Source of the DNA: Bathynomus jamesi
Taxonomy: Eukaryota > Arthropoda > Malacostraca > Isopoda > Cirolanidae
Assembly: GCA_023014485.1 (NCBI GenBank)
Contig: JAJOZX010000089.1
Coordinates: 131,001 to 195,000, forward strand
Direction: 5' to 3'
Length of the DNA: 64,000 nucleotides
Under the pieces are notes generated by a model. It ran no database searches and had not been told where the DNA came from. It worked only from the letters and a program-made list of their open reading frames with translations. The translations under genes and the position numbers were made by a program. The number at the start of each line of letters is the position of its first letter. Within the stretch, counting starts at the first letter, position 1. Below are positions 11,203 to 20,930 of this stretch, one piece after another.

Positions 11203-11994
11203 TTAAGAAGATGCAGGAGTTCTGCCAGCCATCTCTACATTCCACTTATACCAGGCACAGCAGTTAAGCATTAGACCCAGCTGGATTTTCCTCCAAAGTA
11301 CGACGCATGATGTCTCTATAATTACCCTCTCCAGCACTTGCGAGAGGGGCTGCAGGTGTTTTTCTTCCCTTCTTCTTACAGAACCGCCGTACACATACCC
11401 GTTCCGGCCATACTGCTGGATCCATAAATACCCCTGGATCATCACAGACTGCTGTAACTTGAAGAAACTGTACGTAGTCCATCTGGAGTCAATTTTCCTA
11501 CATGTAACCTGAAGGTTCACTTTATCTCCCACAAATGCCTGCAGCTCCTCGGCCGTAAGATCAGGACATCTCGAGACGAAAATGTTTGCGGTCTTCGTTG
11601 GTACAGCTATCATACGATCTGTTTTGGCAGCCCTTATGATACCCCGCCGTTCTCTGCCAACCTTTGCCACAGGCTGACTCCCTCTAGCCGGTGCATGAGT
11701 GGGACCAGACCCCCTTGAGGGACTACCACCATTAGCTACTGCAGTGATTGCAGTTCTCAGAGGGGTCGCTCGCTTCCGGCCCCTCCTTACTACTATTGTC
11801 CAAGATGCCTCCTCATCATGACCCCCAACTGCATTCTCAGCATCCCGATTCACCAAGGCTCCTTCGGGGGTACCCTGTGTGAGATGGTATTGAGCTGGCG
11901 ATGTAACAGTGTCTGGATTCAGAGATCCAGGATAAGACTGAGAAGCAGAGGGCTCTGCCCTCATGGATTCAGAATGAGGCTGAGCGGCAGCCAA
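11203..11994 (-). CDS. LINE ORF1 (gag-like) protein, C-terminus divergent
   Basis: An open frame of 263 residues starts at ATG 11994. Residues 1-125 are low-complexity and rich in Ser, Pro, Gly and basic residues. From about residue 138 a folded block begins, with IFVSRCPDLTAEELQAF and TCRKIDSRWTTYSFFKLQ, which I recognise as the RNA-binding-type ORF1 block of arthropod Jockey/CR1-like LINEs. The expected role is RNA binding in the retrotransposon particle. After about residue 190 the frame looks shifted: a second frame (11264-11482) reads on with LASAGEGNYRDIMRR. The last 70 residues listed by the open frame are therefore probably not authentic. It is followed at once by the endonuclease region. 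Confidence 0.6.
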   Translation of the reverse strand: MAAAQPHSESMRAEPSASQSYPGSLNPDTVTSPAQYHLTQGTPEGALVNRDAENAVGGHDEEASWTIVVRRGRKRATPLRTAITAVANGGSPSRGSGPTHAPARGSQPVAKVGRERRGIIRAAKTDRMIAVPTKTANIFVSRCPDLTAEELQAFVGDKVNLQVTCRKIDSRWTTYSFFKLQQSVMIQGYLWIQQYGRNGYVYGGSVRRREEKHLQPLSQVLERVIIETSCVVLWRKIQLGLMLNCCAWYKWNVEMAGRTPASS

Positions 11995-12004
11995 ATAACA
12001 AATA

Positions 12005-13719
12005 CCGTAAAATTCCGTGTATAAGTCGATGTTTAAAGTCTTAAAAAATATCTTTAAATTTTAGGGTCGACTTATACAACAAGTATGAAATCAGAACCTT
12101 AATCCAAGAGAGGTAAACTGGTGCACATGATCAAGGATGAGCTCAAATACAGATATTGAATTACACTTTATTTATTAAAAACACAGTTAAAAGGTTAAAA
12201 GATAATAAAAAACTTAAAAAATTTAGTTAGGATTAGGATCAAGGTCGCCATATGTATCTGAATCTGAATTGGAATCGCTTAAATTGTTTACTGCATCTTC
12301 TTCGTTATCACTATCTCTCCACACCAAATCATCTTCCATCCCATCCATTTGATTACTAATCCCACATTTTTTTAATGATTTTTGAACAATTTCAATTCCA
12401 ATGGCTTCCCAAGAATTTATCACAAATCTGCATAAAACATCTAGCGATGGGGCACGCATATTACCACCTTTTGTGAAAGACTTTTCGCCCTCAGCCATCC
12501 AGTTATTCCATTGCATACGCATTTTGTCCTTAAATGGCTTATTGATGCATACATCAAGAGGTTGAAGCAAAGACGTTAGACCTCCAGGAATAACAACAGA
12601 TTCAGTTTTTATTGCTCTGTAAATGTTTTTTAACACTATCTGTTAAATGGCTTCGAATGCATCCCATACTAACATTGATTTTTCACGCAATCCGCCTGGG
12701 CGCCGATTCTATACATTTTCAATCCATAAATGAATTCCATTTTCATCCATCCATCCTTTTTCATGAACGTGAACAAACACGCCTGCTGGAAACTTCAATG
12801 GTGGCATTGTCTTTCTTTTAAAAATCACCATTGGTTTCAACTTTGTGCCATCAGCAAGGCAACTTAATACCACAGTAAATTTTGTTTTCTCATGTCCTGT
12901 ACTTTTTATTAAAACTGTCTTGGAACCTTTAGAGTGTACTGTTCTATTTGATAGCATATCAAAAAAGCATGGAGTCTCATCCATGTTACCAATCTGACTT
13001 AGCTGGAAATTTTGCTGTTTTCTCAGTCCAATAATAAAATAAACCTGTGGAAATTTATAATTTTATTCTTTAGGTCACTAGGTAATTTTTGTGCAATCTT
13101 AGTTTTCTGCCGTAATACTAAATTCTTCCTATTCATAAAACGATCACACCAACTCACTGTCTCTAAAGTCTTCACTTTCATCTGGGTGTGATCGGGCCCA
13201 CTTAAGTGCCTGCATACGTATGCTAGGTCGCGTTACAGCTAATCCAATTTCACGATTTTCATTTATCCAATCTGCTAAGTAATCCTCTAATGCAGGCCAT
13301 TGACAAGCTTTGCCTCGTAACGCACATTTAGACTTTGGCATTTCACTTAAAACACATTGATTCTTTTTCCACTCTCACTAACTTTTCATTAATTCCAAAT
13401 TTTCTTGCTGCAGCACTGTTATTTGTCTCACATGCATAAGCAATTACTTTCAGTTTAAAGCCAGCATCATACTTCATTCGCTTTGACGGAGGCTCCATAG
13501 CGGTAAAATTATGGGTAAACTAATGCGGTAAGGCGGTGGCGGTAAACTGACGCAGCAGCAGCGGTAAACTAAACTTGTAAACTTGGTTGGTTGGTTGGTG
13601 GAGGAGTGGGGGAGTGGGGGATCGACTTATACAAAGGATATATCTTGAAACACGAATTTCTTAACCAAAATCTTGGGTCGACTTATACACCACGTCGACT
13701 TGTACACTGAATTTTACGG
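12005..13719 (-). mobile_element. pogo/Tigger-type transposon
   Basis: TIRs of about 25 bp start CCGTAAAATTC at both ends and contain the GTGTATAAGTCGA or GTGTACAAGTCGA motif; TA flanks both ends (12003-12004, 13720-13721). The length, 1715 bp, is a little short of full pogo-type elements. It contains a CENP-B/Jerky-like transposase pseudogene. Confidence 0.85.
12223..13499 (-). pseudogene. Jerky/CENP-B-like pogo transposase pseudogene
   Basis: Reading leftwards from ATG 13499 there is an N-terminal psq-type helix-turn-helix (YDAGFKLKVIAYACE, then SAAARKFGINEKLVRE), a CENP-B-type DNA-binding block at 13144-13341 (LEDYLADWINENREIG), then the DDE_1 domain: MDETPCFFDM at 12984 with the first Asp, and VIPGGLTSLLQPLDVCINK near 12570 with the third. 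The C-terminus is acidic (12223-12330), as in pogo relatives. Frameshifts near 13380 and 13070 and a gap between 12709 and 12636 break it. Closest relatives by architecture are Tigger/Jerky proteins. Confidence 0.8.
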
Positions 13720-14123
13720 TATTTGTTTCAATTAAATCATTACAATTTCAGAAACTGTAGGTCTTGATAAATTTTACTTTATTGAAGGAAAAATTTGCCA
13801 CAATATTAGTTCTATACATGTTTATTTTAATTTAGAGGGGATTTAGTTCATTTTTCAGTTCTTTGTTCACACAATATGTCCATTGCCACTATAATAGAAA
13901 AGTAATAGTATTATCTATTACTTTGCCTTTTCATACTATTACTATTACAGCCAAAAAATTATGATCTATTACTATTACTAGAAAAATCCTGTAGTAGTCT
14001 TTTACAATTACTATTACCCCATGTCTGATATACATATATATATACACATATACATATTACATATCTATACACATACATATCTACATGCAAAAAAAATGAC
14101 AAAGCAACACGTCATCTTTTTTA
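13720..14123. other. AT-rich end of the nested hAT-type element, then microsatellite
   Basis: Non-coding. 13911-14018 holds the ATTACT subterminal repeats described for 8646-14027; 14033-14090 is (TA)/(CA)-rich. Confidence 0.6.
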
Positions 14124-14257
14124 ATAAGCAAAGAACCACGGGGAAAAGGAAAAGGAAAGACGAAATCCGAGCGCTTTCGTGATATATTCACGTGAATATC
14201 ACGAAAGCGCTCGGACCTCGTCTTTCCTTTTTCTTTTCCCCGTGGTTCTTTGCTTAT
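14124..14257. mobile_element. Fold-back of two minimal Penelope-like ends
   Basis: Two inverted copies of a 67-bp segment meet exactly at 14191/14192. Each reads, outwards from the centre, GTGA-loop-TCAC, GAAAGCGCTCGGA, a CTTTTCC-rich part and CGTGGTTCTTTGCTTAT. The order equals the 3' part of the hammerhead region and terminal tail of the large Penelope copy ending at 61764 (GAAAGCGCTT, then CCTTCGTGG). I read this as two extremely 5'-truncated Penelope-like insertions, head to head. (TA)/(CA) tracts flank it. Confidence 0.6.
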
Positions 14258-15157
14258 ATATATACACACACACACACACAACCCGGCAAGAAATTGGACA
14301 CTTTGTATGTCATTAACGTTTTATCGTCATTTTATAAGCCTTTATGACGTGTACTACACGTCCCATTTCTCGGTGGAAACTGTTAACGTCTTGTCTTTGA
14401 AAGCCAAATGGACGTAAAAGTCACTGAAAAATATATACTTTGATAATAATTTCATAAAATTCAAGGCTAATTCATAAGTCACCTTTCAAAATCAACGACC
14501 TCTTCTTGCCAAACTCTGTGACACTTCTTTCTTCTTCTTCTTCTTTGAAGAAAAAGTTTCACTTTAAAACTTTGACCAAATTTAAAACTTTCAAAAAAAG
14601 CGAGTTTCGAAATTGATTGACGCGACCTTTCATAAACAGAATCTTTGTAAAGGAAATTGGAACACATTCGGATATACAATATACAAAAGGAGAAATAATT
14701 GCAGTAAATTCGTTTCGTTTAAAATTAATTCGATCACTTTCTGCCAAACGTAATATCGGGATCAAATGGAGCGGAAGTAGTTTTTAATTAAGAAATGCGG
14801 AGAAAAATTTTTAAAATTTAAGTGAAAGAAAAATAATATCTACAGATCTACAGAAGCTAAGGCTAACAAAGACCCTAAGATCCACTCTAAGGTTAGCCCG
14901 AGAGAAAAGAAAGAGTAGGGGGTTAAGAGAAGAGAATAAGGGGTTAAGTAAGGAGGAACACCTATCACTCGTGGGTTAACATTCATTCAGAAAAAGAGAA
15001 ACTCACCATCATCATCCGCCGGCCACTGACGACAAGTCAGAAAAATAGTCGAAGAGAATAGGAGAGGGGTGAAAGATGAAAAGTAGTAAAATAAGAATGC
15101 TTACAAACCATGCAAACACAGTCTTAACTCACTGTTATACCATGCAAACTACAAACA
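14258..15157. other. No gene seen
   Basis: Starts with (CA)n at 14266-14280, then AT-rich DNA without recognisable coding or repeats. From about 14840 a purine-rich stretch may be the 3' untranslated region of the LINE at 15515. Confidence 0.4.
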
Positions 15158-15363
15158 TGCAAGAAAAGAGAGTTACAGACATGCAAAGTAAGGAGAGGAT
15201 AAGAAAATAAAAAAGTAGGTAAAGTTAAACAAAAAGTGGGTTAGTTTACGCTACGAGCTATGCAAGAAAAGAGAGTTACAGACATGCAAAGTAAGGAGAG
15301 GATAAGAAAAAAAAAAAGTAGGTAAAGTTAAACAAAAAGTGGGTTAGTTTACGCTACGAGCTA
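15158..15363. repeat. 103-bp tandem duplication
   Basis: Two head-to-tail units beginning GCAAGAAAAGAGAGTTACAG, 103 bp apart and nearly identical (they differ mainly in an A-tract). It lies downstream of the LINE-A stop codon and probably belongs to its 3' region. Confidence 0.85.
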
Positions 15364-15514
15364 CATCTACTTTCGTGTTAGTCTAATTTTTTTTTTTTTA
15401 ATTTTATTGCTGGCATCACACGCTGGCATGTCACAAGCTGGCATTAATCGTCAACAGACTCATCCTCGACCACCACCCCCAGAGCTCCTGTTGCTAATTT
15501 TTTTTTTTTAAATT

Positions 15515-16801
15515 TTAAACGTTAATATTTTTAAGATGTCTGTCAAGACGGTTCTTAAACACATTAACGCTGGTAGAGTTCACAACGGGCGCGGGAAGAT
15601 TATTCCATTTATCAATTACTTTAAACGTAAAGAAGTTTTTAGCGATATTAGTAATGAAACGTCTGCCACGCAACTTAAATCCGTTATTACGAGTATTACT
15701 ATTATCGAAAGTGAACAATTTGTCAAAATTTACGTTATCGATGTTATTAACGATTTTGAAAACTTCAATAAGCTCCCCCCTTAATCTCCTAGTTTCGAGT
15801 GAATACAGGTCTAACTCTTTAATCCTATCTTCATAAGGCTTGTTGCGCAATGACGGAATTAGTTTCGTGGCACGACGCTGAACCCTTTCTAACCTATCAA
15901 TATCCTCACGCAAGTACGGGCACCAAAATTGAACGGCATATTCTAAATGAGGCCTGACTAGGGACTTGTAAAGGGGCAATATAATATCCTTCGATTTAAA
16001 TTCGAAATTACGCGCTATGAAGCCTAACATCCTATTAGCTTTTGCGCAAGACTCCAGGCACTGGTTCCTAACCTTTAAATCCTTAGATACGCGTACGCCT
16101 AAATCTACTTCCTCGTCAACGCTCGCCAACTCCCTATCATCCATCGTGTACGTGTAATTATTGTTACGAGAACCTATATGCAAAACTTTACATTTGTCTA
16201 CGTTAAATTGCATCTGCCACTTATCCGTCCACTCCATAATCCTATTTACATCGTCTTGGAGCCTATTTCTATCGTCCTCGTTAACAACCTTACCGCCTAT
16301 TTTAGTATCGTCCGCAAATTTTGACACGTTACTAGTCAATCCTACATCTATGTCGTTAATGTAAATTACGAATAGCAATGGGCCTAACACTGAACCCTGT
16401 GGGACACCGCTACCTACATCTAACCACCCGGATTCACTACCATTAACTACGACCCTCTGCCTCCTAGCACGAAGCCATTCTTCTAACCAGTTAGCTACCT
16501 GACCGCGTATACCGTGCGCTTTGACCTTCGCAATTAGTCTCCTATGCGAAACTGTATCGAACGCCTTTTTAAAATCTAAATAAATAACGTCAGCCGCTCT
16601 ATGCCTATCGTATTCGCGCACTATTTCGTTATAAAATTCTAACAAATTAGTTAAACAAGACCTATGGCGTTGAAACCCATGCTGACTACTATTAATCAAA
16701 TCTCTACTTTCTAAGTGATCGATGATACGATCCCTAACTACGGATTCCAAAAGTTTACCGACAATTGACGTTAAGCTAATGGGCCTATAACACCAGTACA
16801 C
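15515..16801 (-). CDS. LINE-A reverse transcriptase, C-terminal 425 residues
   Basis: An uninterrupted frame ending at 15515. It starts with YRPISLTSIVGKLLE, then SQHGFQRHRSCLTNLLEFY, DVIYLDFKKAFDTVSH (first catalytic Asp), SGVPQGSVLGPLLFVIYIND, and KFADDTKIGG, the catalytic Asp pair. The C-terminal part has the [14 protein letters not shown] and LYSLETRRLRGELIEVFK blocks typical of CR1/Jockey-like LINEs of arthropods. The first four residues of the open frame (MYWC) come from the inserted transposon, not the LINE; the real LINE sequence begins at 16790. No stops or frameshifts are visible, so the enzyme part looks intact but is cut from its N-terminus. The expected role is target-primed reverse transcription. 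Confidence 0.9.
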   Translation of the reverse strand: MYWCYRPISLTSIVGKLLESVVRDRIIDHLESRDLINSSQHGFQRHRSCLTNLLEFYNEIVREYDRHRAADVIYLDFKKAFDTVSHRRLIAKVKAHGIRGQVANWLEEWLRARRQRVVVNGSESGWLDVGSGVPQGSVLGPLLFVIYINDIDVGLTSNVSKFADDTKIGGKVVNEDDRNRLQDDVNRIMEWTDKWQMQFNVDKCKVLHIGSRNNNYTYTMDDRELASVDEEVDLGVRVSKDLKVRNQCLESCAKANRMLGFIARNFEFKSKDIILPLYKSLVRPHLEYAVQFWCPYLREDIDRLERVQRRATKLIPSLRNKPYEDRIKELDLYSLETRRLRGELIEVFKIVNNIDNVNFDKLFTFDNSNTRNNGFKLRGRRFITNIAKNFFTFKVIDKWNNLPAPVVNSTSVNVFKNRLDRHLKNINV

Positions 16802-19253
16802 ATTTGAAAACTTGTCGATCGATTTTTACAAACTAGTTGGCGATTCTATATAATTTGAGTGCGCTGATCTCAAAAATATAGTTAGTTTTTCCCTATCACG
16901 TATGGTTTTCTTCTACAGGGTGTGTGATAAATCCCCCATTTATCCCTAAATGTGAACCATCTTATCGAGACCAACATTGGATTGCACATGCTAAACCATA
17001 AATTTTGTTGTTACAGACTACAGTAACGCTTACATAATAATGTAGGGTAAATATATATAACAACCAGTCCCGTTCCCAGCAAAATACTCTCTCCCCCCCC
17101 ATCAATGGGTGGTTAACATTTGGGGACAGATGAGGTATTACAACACCCCTTGTAGCACGAAATCTTTAGGTGATAGAGTAAAACCTAATTAAAGCAGAAT
17201 TAAATAGCTCCTAGCTCTTGGACAAGCATATTGCTTGTTTATGAAAGAATAAAAAAATAACTGAAACAAAATATATTTACCTGCTTTACTTGCAAACATT
17301 TCAGGACTTATTCCAAAGACTTAAGACTACGAAGGTAGATCTGACTAATGACGACTAAACCGGTGCTTCTTTGATGTTTTCTTATGCTGTGCGTTAGGCT
17401 GATCTCGTTGCAGACACCAGCAGTAATCCGCCATCATATTTGTATGCCATCTTCCTTGATATCTTCTTTCCATGGTTTTGATGTCCTGGTGAAATCGTTC
17501 CCCTTGCTCCTCACTGACATCTCCGAGATTTTCGGGAAAACGGTCAAGATGCGAAAATAAGAAGTGAACTTTCAGGCTCATGTTGCAGCCTGAGGCGCAA
17601 AACTTTTTAAGCATATTTTCCACCAGTCTTTCATAATTTTGGCTTTTGTAGTTTCCCAAGAAGTTTTCAACAACATCTTTGAAACCAAGCCATGCTTCTT
17701 TTTCTTTATTGGTCATTGTGTTCAGGAAATGATCGTCTGTCAATAACTTTCTAATCTGAGGACCTATAAAAACACCTTCCTTTATTTTCTCGTAGCTAAT
17801 CTTTGGATATTTTGAACAAATGTACTTGAAACACTCACCTTCTCTATTCAATGCTTTGACATACTGCTTCATCAAGCCTAACTTAATGTGCAAGAGTGGT
17901 AGGAGGATTTTATTTGGTTCAACTAGATGTTCATGTAAAATATTCTTTGATCCTGGGGTAAGATTCTCTCTAGGAGGCCAAGTTTTCCTCTTCCAGTGCT
18001 GGTCACGTGCTCGACTATCCCATTCGCAAATGAAACATGGCATCTAAGTGTATCCTGATTGCTGCCCAAGTAACATGCAAAGGACTTTGAGATCCCCACA
18101 CAATATCCATCTGTGATTTTGATACTGAATTTTTTCCAGAAGCAGTTTCATGTTATCATAGGTCTCTTTTAAATGAGTAGAATGGGCCACTGGGATTGAT
18201 GCATATTTGTTACCGTTGTGCAGTAACACTCCTTTTAGACTGGTTTTAGAGGAATCTATAAACAACCTCCAGTCACTGGTTTGGTATTCGATGCCTAGCT
18301 TGCACACTAATCCTGTGATGTCCTTGTAAAATACCAAGGGACCATCTTCTTCGAAAAAAGGCACGAAGTCTTTCTCACGATTTCTGTACTAAGCGAAGTA
18401 TGTGTCGGATGCCAATAAATTGTTCTGCAATCTAGACCCCAAAAGTTCTGCAGAGTCCTTAGGCAGATTCAAATCCCTGACTAAGTCATTTAGTTCGGCT
18501 TGGGTTAATGGTTTAGGAGGATCTCGGTCAGCTGTTGGCTGTTCATAAACATCATCATTGTCTGGATTTGGAGCTGAATCAGAATCTGAATTGTATTGAT
18601 CCAGACTCTCGGGTGGGCGGGAATAGGAACTTCTGGACCATGGGGTACCGGCCTTATTGCAGATGGAAGACTTGGGTATTGAAGGCTCTCTTTATTCTTT
18701 GCATTATAACCTTTAACATTGCAAGAACAGAAGTAGCAGTCGTCGGTATGGTTTCTAGGCTCGCGCCATACCATAGGGATCCCAAATGGCAAACTTTTCT
18801 TTTTACCTTTGCTCCAATTCCTTAGTGCCGCAACACACGTAAGACAAACCTTGTGTGGAGCCCAACTTTTGTCTTGATCTCCTAATTTAATTCCAAAATA
18901 AGCATGATAAGCTCTCTTAATGAAGGTCGTTACATTTGTCCTTTGTTTTACAACATACCGACCACAAATATAACAAAATATGTCTGGACTATGGGTACAT
19001 CCTCTAGAAACCATTATTAAAATTTTAAAGACGTAATGTTAGAATTATCTATCTGAAAAATATGAAAAAACGAAATTAATTAAAGATAAAAAGGGTAAAA
19101 AATTACAAAACGCCCCAAAATTGTTTTGCTAATACTGTAACTTTAAAACTGTGGGTGATAGAAAAAAACTGGTAGCATTTTTTAATTCAGCGCAGCGAAC
19201 TGCTTCAGAATCACAACTCAAAATAAAGAAATCGATTTTCATGCAGACCGGTG
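16791..19253 (-). mobile_element. Unassigned DDE transposon, copy A (TAA target duplication)
   Basis: A 2463-bp element inserted in LINE-A. Ends are CACCAGTACA on the left and, inverted, CACCGGTCTG on the right; TAA is duplicated at 16788-16790 and 19254-19256. It codes leftwards for one protein (about 17345-19014). Two further copies exist: an inverted deleted copy at 20931-22292 and a divergent one at 54331-56870 with the same TAA duplication. A conserved subterminal block GCGCTGATCTCAAAAATATA lies near 16872 and recurs in the other copies. A 3-bp TAA duplication recalls PIF/Harbinger, Zator or Academ, but the protein does not obviously match PIF. Confidence 0.8.
17345..19014 (-). pseudogene. 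Cys-rich N-terminus plus RNase-H-like transposase candidate, copy A
   Basis: From ATG 19014 the protein starts with a Cys-rich domain: C-x2-C in FCYICGRY, C-x2-C in KVCLTCVAAL, and DDCYFCSC, probably a zinc-binding DNA-recognition module. A variable linker follows. From 18364 a core begins with WRLFIDSSKTSLKGVLLHNG (Asp), then WILCGDLKVLCMLLG (Asp), CFICEWDSRA (C-x2-C), and, near 17500, FSHLDRFPENLGDVSEEQ followed by GERFHQDI (Glu/His). I infer a DDE/RNase-H fold from the Asp...Asp...Glu spacing; I cannot place it in a named superfamily. One frameshift near 18610 and stops near 18390 and 18043 break this copy. The family is widespread and multi-copy in invertebrate genomes as an uncharacterised protein. 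Confidence 0.6.
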
Positions 19254-19256
19254 TAA

Positions 19257-19980
19257 TTGCTAGCTACTGCGCGGTCGCCTTTTTTAAAAATAGGCGTGAC
19301 GTTAGCTAATTTGAAGTCTTCAGGAATAATCCCCGTTTCGAGTGACTGATTAAAAATCTTCGTTAAGGGCCCTACGATAACGTCTTTCAAATCTTTCAAA
19401 TGTCTGGGATAAAAAGCGTCAGGGCCTGGAGCCTTGCTAACTTTTAGCCTATCGATATAATGCGCAATCTCATCTTCGTAAACAGTTATTTCATCCAAAA
19501 TAGTCTCGCTACTAAATGGAACGATATCGTCCGCGTCGGGGACATTATTTACGTCTTCTACGGTAAAAACTGTCGGAAAAAAGTTATTGAAAATACCCGC
19601 CATCGCCTGAGCGTCAGAAGCCAAAGCGCCATTAACATCCACTAGAGGGCCTATGTTATCTTTTATCGGCTTACGATTATTAACGTATTCAAAAAACTTT
19701 TTTGGATTATGTTTACTATCCGCAGCTATAAGTATCTCTGAATTACGCTTGGCATTCCTAACTGATCTTTTAACCTGACGCCTAAGCTCGATATATCTAT
19801 TAAAGTTAGCTGCCGTGCCATTGCGCTTATTAAGTCTATACGCTCTATTACGCTCGTTTATGAACTCACTTATTTCCCTAGTCCACCACTTGGGCCTACC
19901 ATGATTTCTAGCGCGCTTGGGCCTACGAGGAATAAACTCCCTTTCGATATTCCTAAAACTTTCTTTAAAGATATGGCGGT
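19257..19980 (-). CDS. LINE-A, N-terminal part of the reverse transcriptase region
   Basis: An open frame without internal stops, leftwards from about 19980. It includes GRPKWWTREISEFINERN, then KKFFEYVNNRKPIKDNIG, then DRLKVSKAPGPDAFYP and ANVTPIFKKGDRAVASN, the normal run-up to the YRPISLTS block. It stops being LINE sequence at 19257, where copy A of the DDE transposon begins; the residues beyond (TGLHENR) belong to the insertion. The true 5' end and endonuclease are missing. Frame and sequence continue exactly at 16790. Confidence 0.85.
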
Positions 19981-20016
19981 ATTACATCAATCTTTGCCAT
20001 TGCCCGTTGTTCAGTG

Positions 20017-20018
<2 letters not shown>

Positions 20019-20074
<56 letters not shown>
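20019..20074. repeat. (TA)n microsatellite
   Basis: Perfect TA run of 56 bp between the truncated 5' side of LINE-A and a mariner that uses the TA target. Confidence 0.97.
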
Positions 20075-20077
<3 letters not shown>

Positions 20078-20836
20078 GGTGTCCCATAAGCCTGGCATCA
20101 TAGGAGAAATTCATATTTTTCTATTTCTACAAACCATAATTATGCTTGGGATGCCAATTTCCCGTCCACCATTCTGTTCAGTGACGAGGCTGTTTATGGA
20201 AATGGTGAGGTAAATCGACAGAACACCCGCTACTGGTCCCAAAACAACCCTCACTGATATACCTCTTCAAAGGAACAAGGTGCATCTCGGGTGATGGTAT
20301 GGTGTGGCATTTGGAAGGATCGCATCATAGGCCCCCTCTTTTTCGATGAACATGTCACTGGAAGCACCTACCTACGTATCCTCAAAGAAGAAGCATTTCC
20401 CAGTATCTTGAACGAAGAAGGAAATTTCCCAACATGGTTCCAGCAAGACGGCGCTCCAGCACATTACAGCACCCAAGTAAGGGAATACCTGTACCAACAA
20501 TGCCCTGGTCATTGGATAGGACGTCGAGGGCCTGTGTAATGGCCAGCTAGAAGCCCGTATCTCACGCCACTAGATTTTTATCTCTGGGGTCACTTGAAAG
20601 CGCTGGTATACGCAGAGAAAATTAGGAGTGTTGGACATTTGCGGCAGCGCATTATTGGGGCATGTAACACCATTACTCCTGACATCATTCACCGTGTGCT
20701 TGCTGACTGGGTATCACGTCTGAATTTGTGTATTGAAAACAATGGTGGACATATTGAGCACGTTCTGTAAATAAAAGCTTTTGTTTTGCCTTTTTTTATT
20801 ATTTTTCCTATGATGCCGGACTTATGGGACACCCTG
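20075..20836 (+). mobile_element. DD41D mariner, N-terminal deletion
   Basis: TIRs start CAGGGTGTCCCATAAG at both ends (about 31 bp, few mismatches) and TA flanks both. The 762-bp element keeps the catalytic part: STILFSDEAVYGNGEV (first Asp) near 20170, FQQDGAPAHYS at 20445, and SPYLTPLDFYLWG at 20555 (SPD changed to SPY, third Asp kept). Forty-one positions lie between the last two Asp residues, one of them a stop codon at 20537. The DNA-binding region is deleted. A separate stop at 20256 also breaks it. Confidence 0.85.
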
Positions 20837-20879
20837 TATATATATATATATATATATATCACAGTTTCCCTATAAGCGA

Positions 20880-20930
20880 AGTGAAGACACTGGGGTCGGG
20901 GGTTCAAATCCCAGATGTTCATTATAACAA
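20880..20930 (+). other. Possible tRNA-like B box remnant
   Basis: GGGGGTTCAAATCCCAG at about 20899 resembles a pol III B box with its stem. It directly precedes copy B of the DDE transposon. No complete tRNA or SINE can be drawn around it. Confidence 0.3.

Larger units (their letters stand above)
10075..11994 (-). mobile_element. LINE-C fragment: ORF1 plus endonuclease, two MITEs inside
   Basis: Reading leftwards, the order is ORF1 (11994-11203), then an apurinic-type endonuclease domain (about 11190-10080). No reverse transcriptase follows: the mariner at 8857-10070 lies at the break and beyond it comes sequence I cannot assign. A pogo element lies upstream of ORF1. Two MITEs (10531-10733, 10922-11110) split the endonuclease. 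The ORF1-then-endonuclease order is that of Jockey/CR1-type non-LTR retrotransposons. Confidence 0.7.
8646..14027. mobile_element. Non-autonomous hAT-type element with nested TEs
   Basis: The left end reads CAGCCATGGGGTCAATTACT and the right end, inverted, CAGACATGGGGTAAT. Both ends are followed inward by repeated TATTACTATTAC motifs (8671-8741 and 13911-14018), a subterminal repeat pattern typical of hAT ends. The flanking octamers ACACACAT and ATATACAT match at 6 of 8 positions, but lie in microsatellite DNA. Removing the mariner, LINE-C and pogo insertions leaves only about 0.5 kb, so I read it as a small non-autonomous element that was hit repeatedly. The pairing of the two ends is an inference. 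Confidence 0.5.
15365..20018 (-). mobile_element. LINE-A (CR1/Jockey-type), split by a DDE transposon
   Basis: Non-LTR retrotransposon read leftwards. The right part (19257-19980) holds the region between endonuclease and reverse transcriptase; the left part (15515-16787) holds most of the reverse transcriptase and the C-terminus. The 2463-bp transposon at 16791-19253 separates them. The 5' end is lost at a (TA)n tract and a mariner at 20019 onward. A non-coding tail with T-runs (15390-15405, 15500-15509) follows the stop codon. Confidence 0.8.

Noticed and set aside
14124..14257. Complete hammerhead ribozymes on both strands
   Set aside because: GAAA, stem II and the cleavage side are present, but the CTGANGA strand and its half of stem I are missing on both strands.
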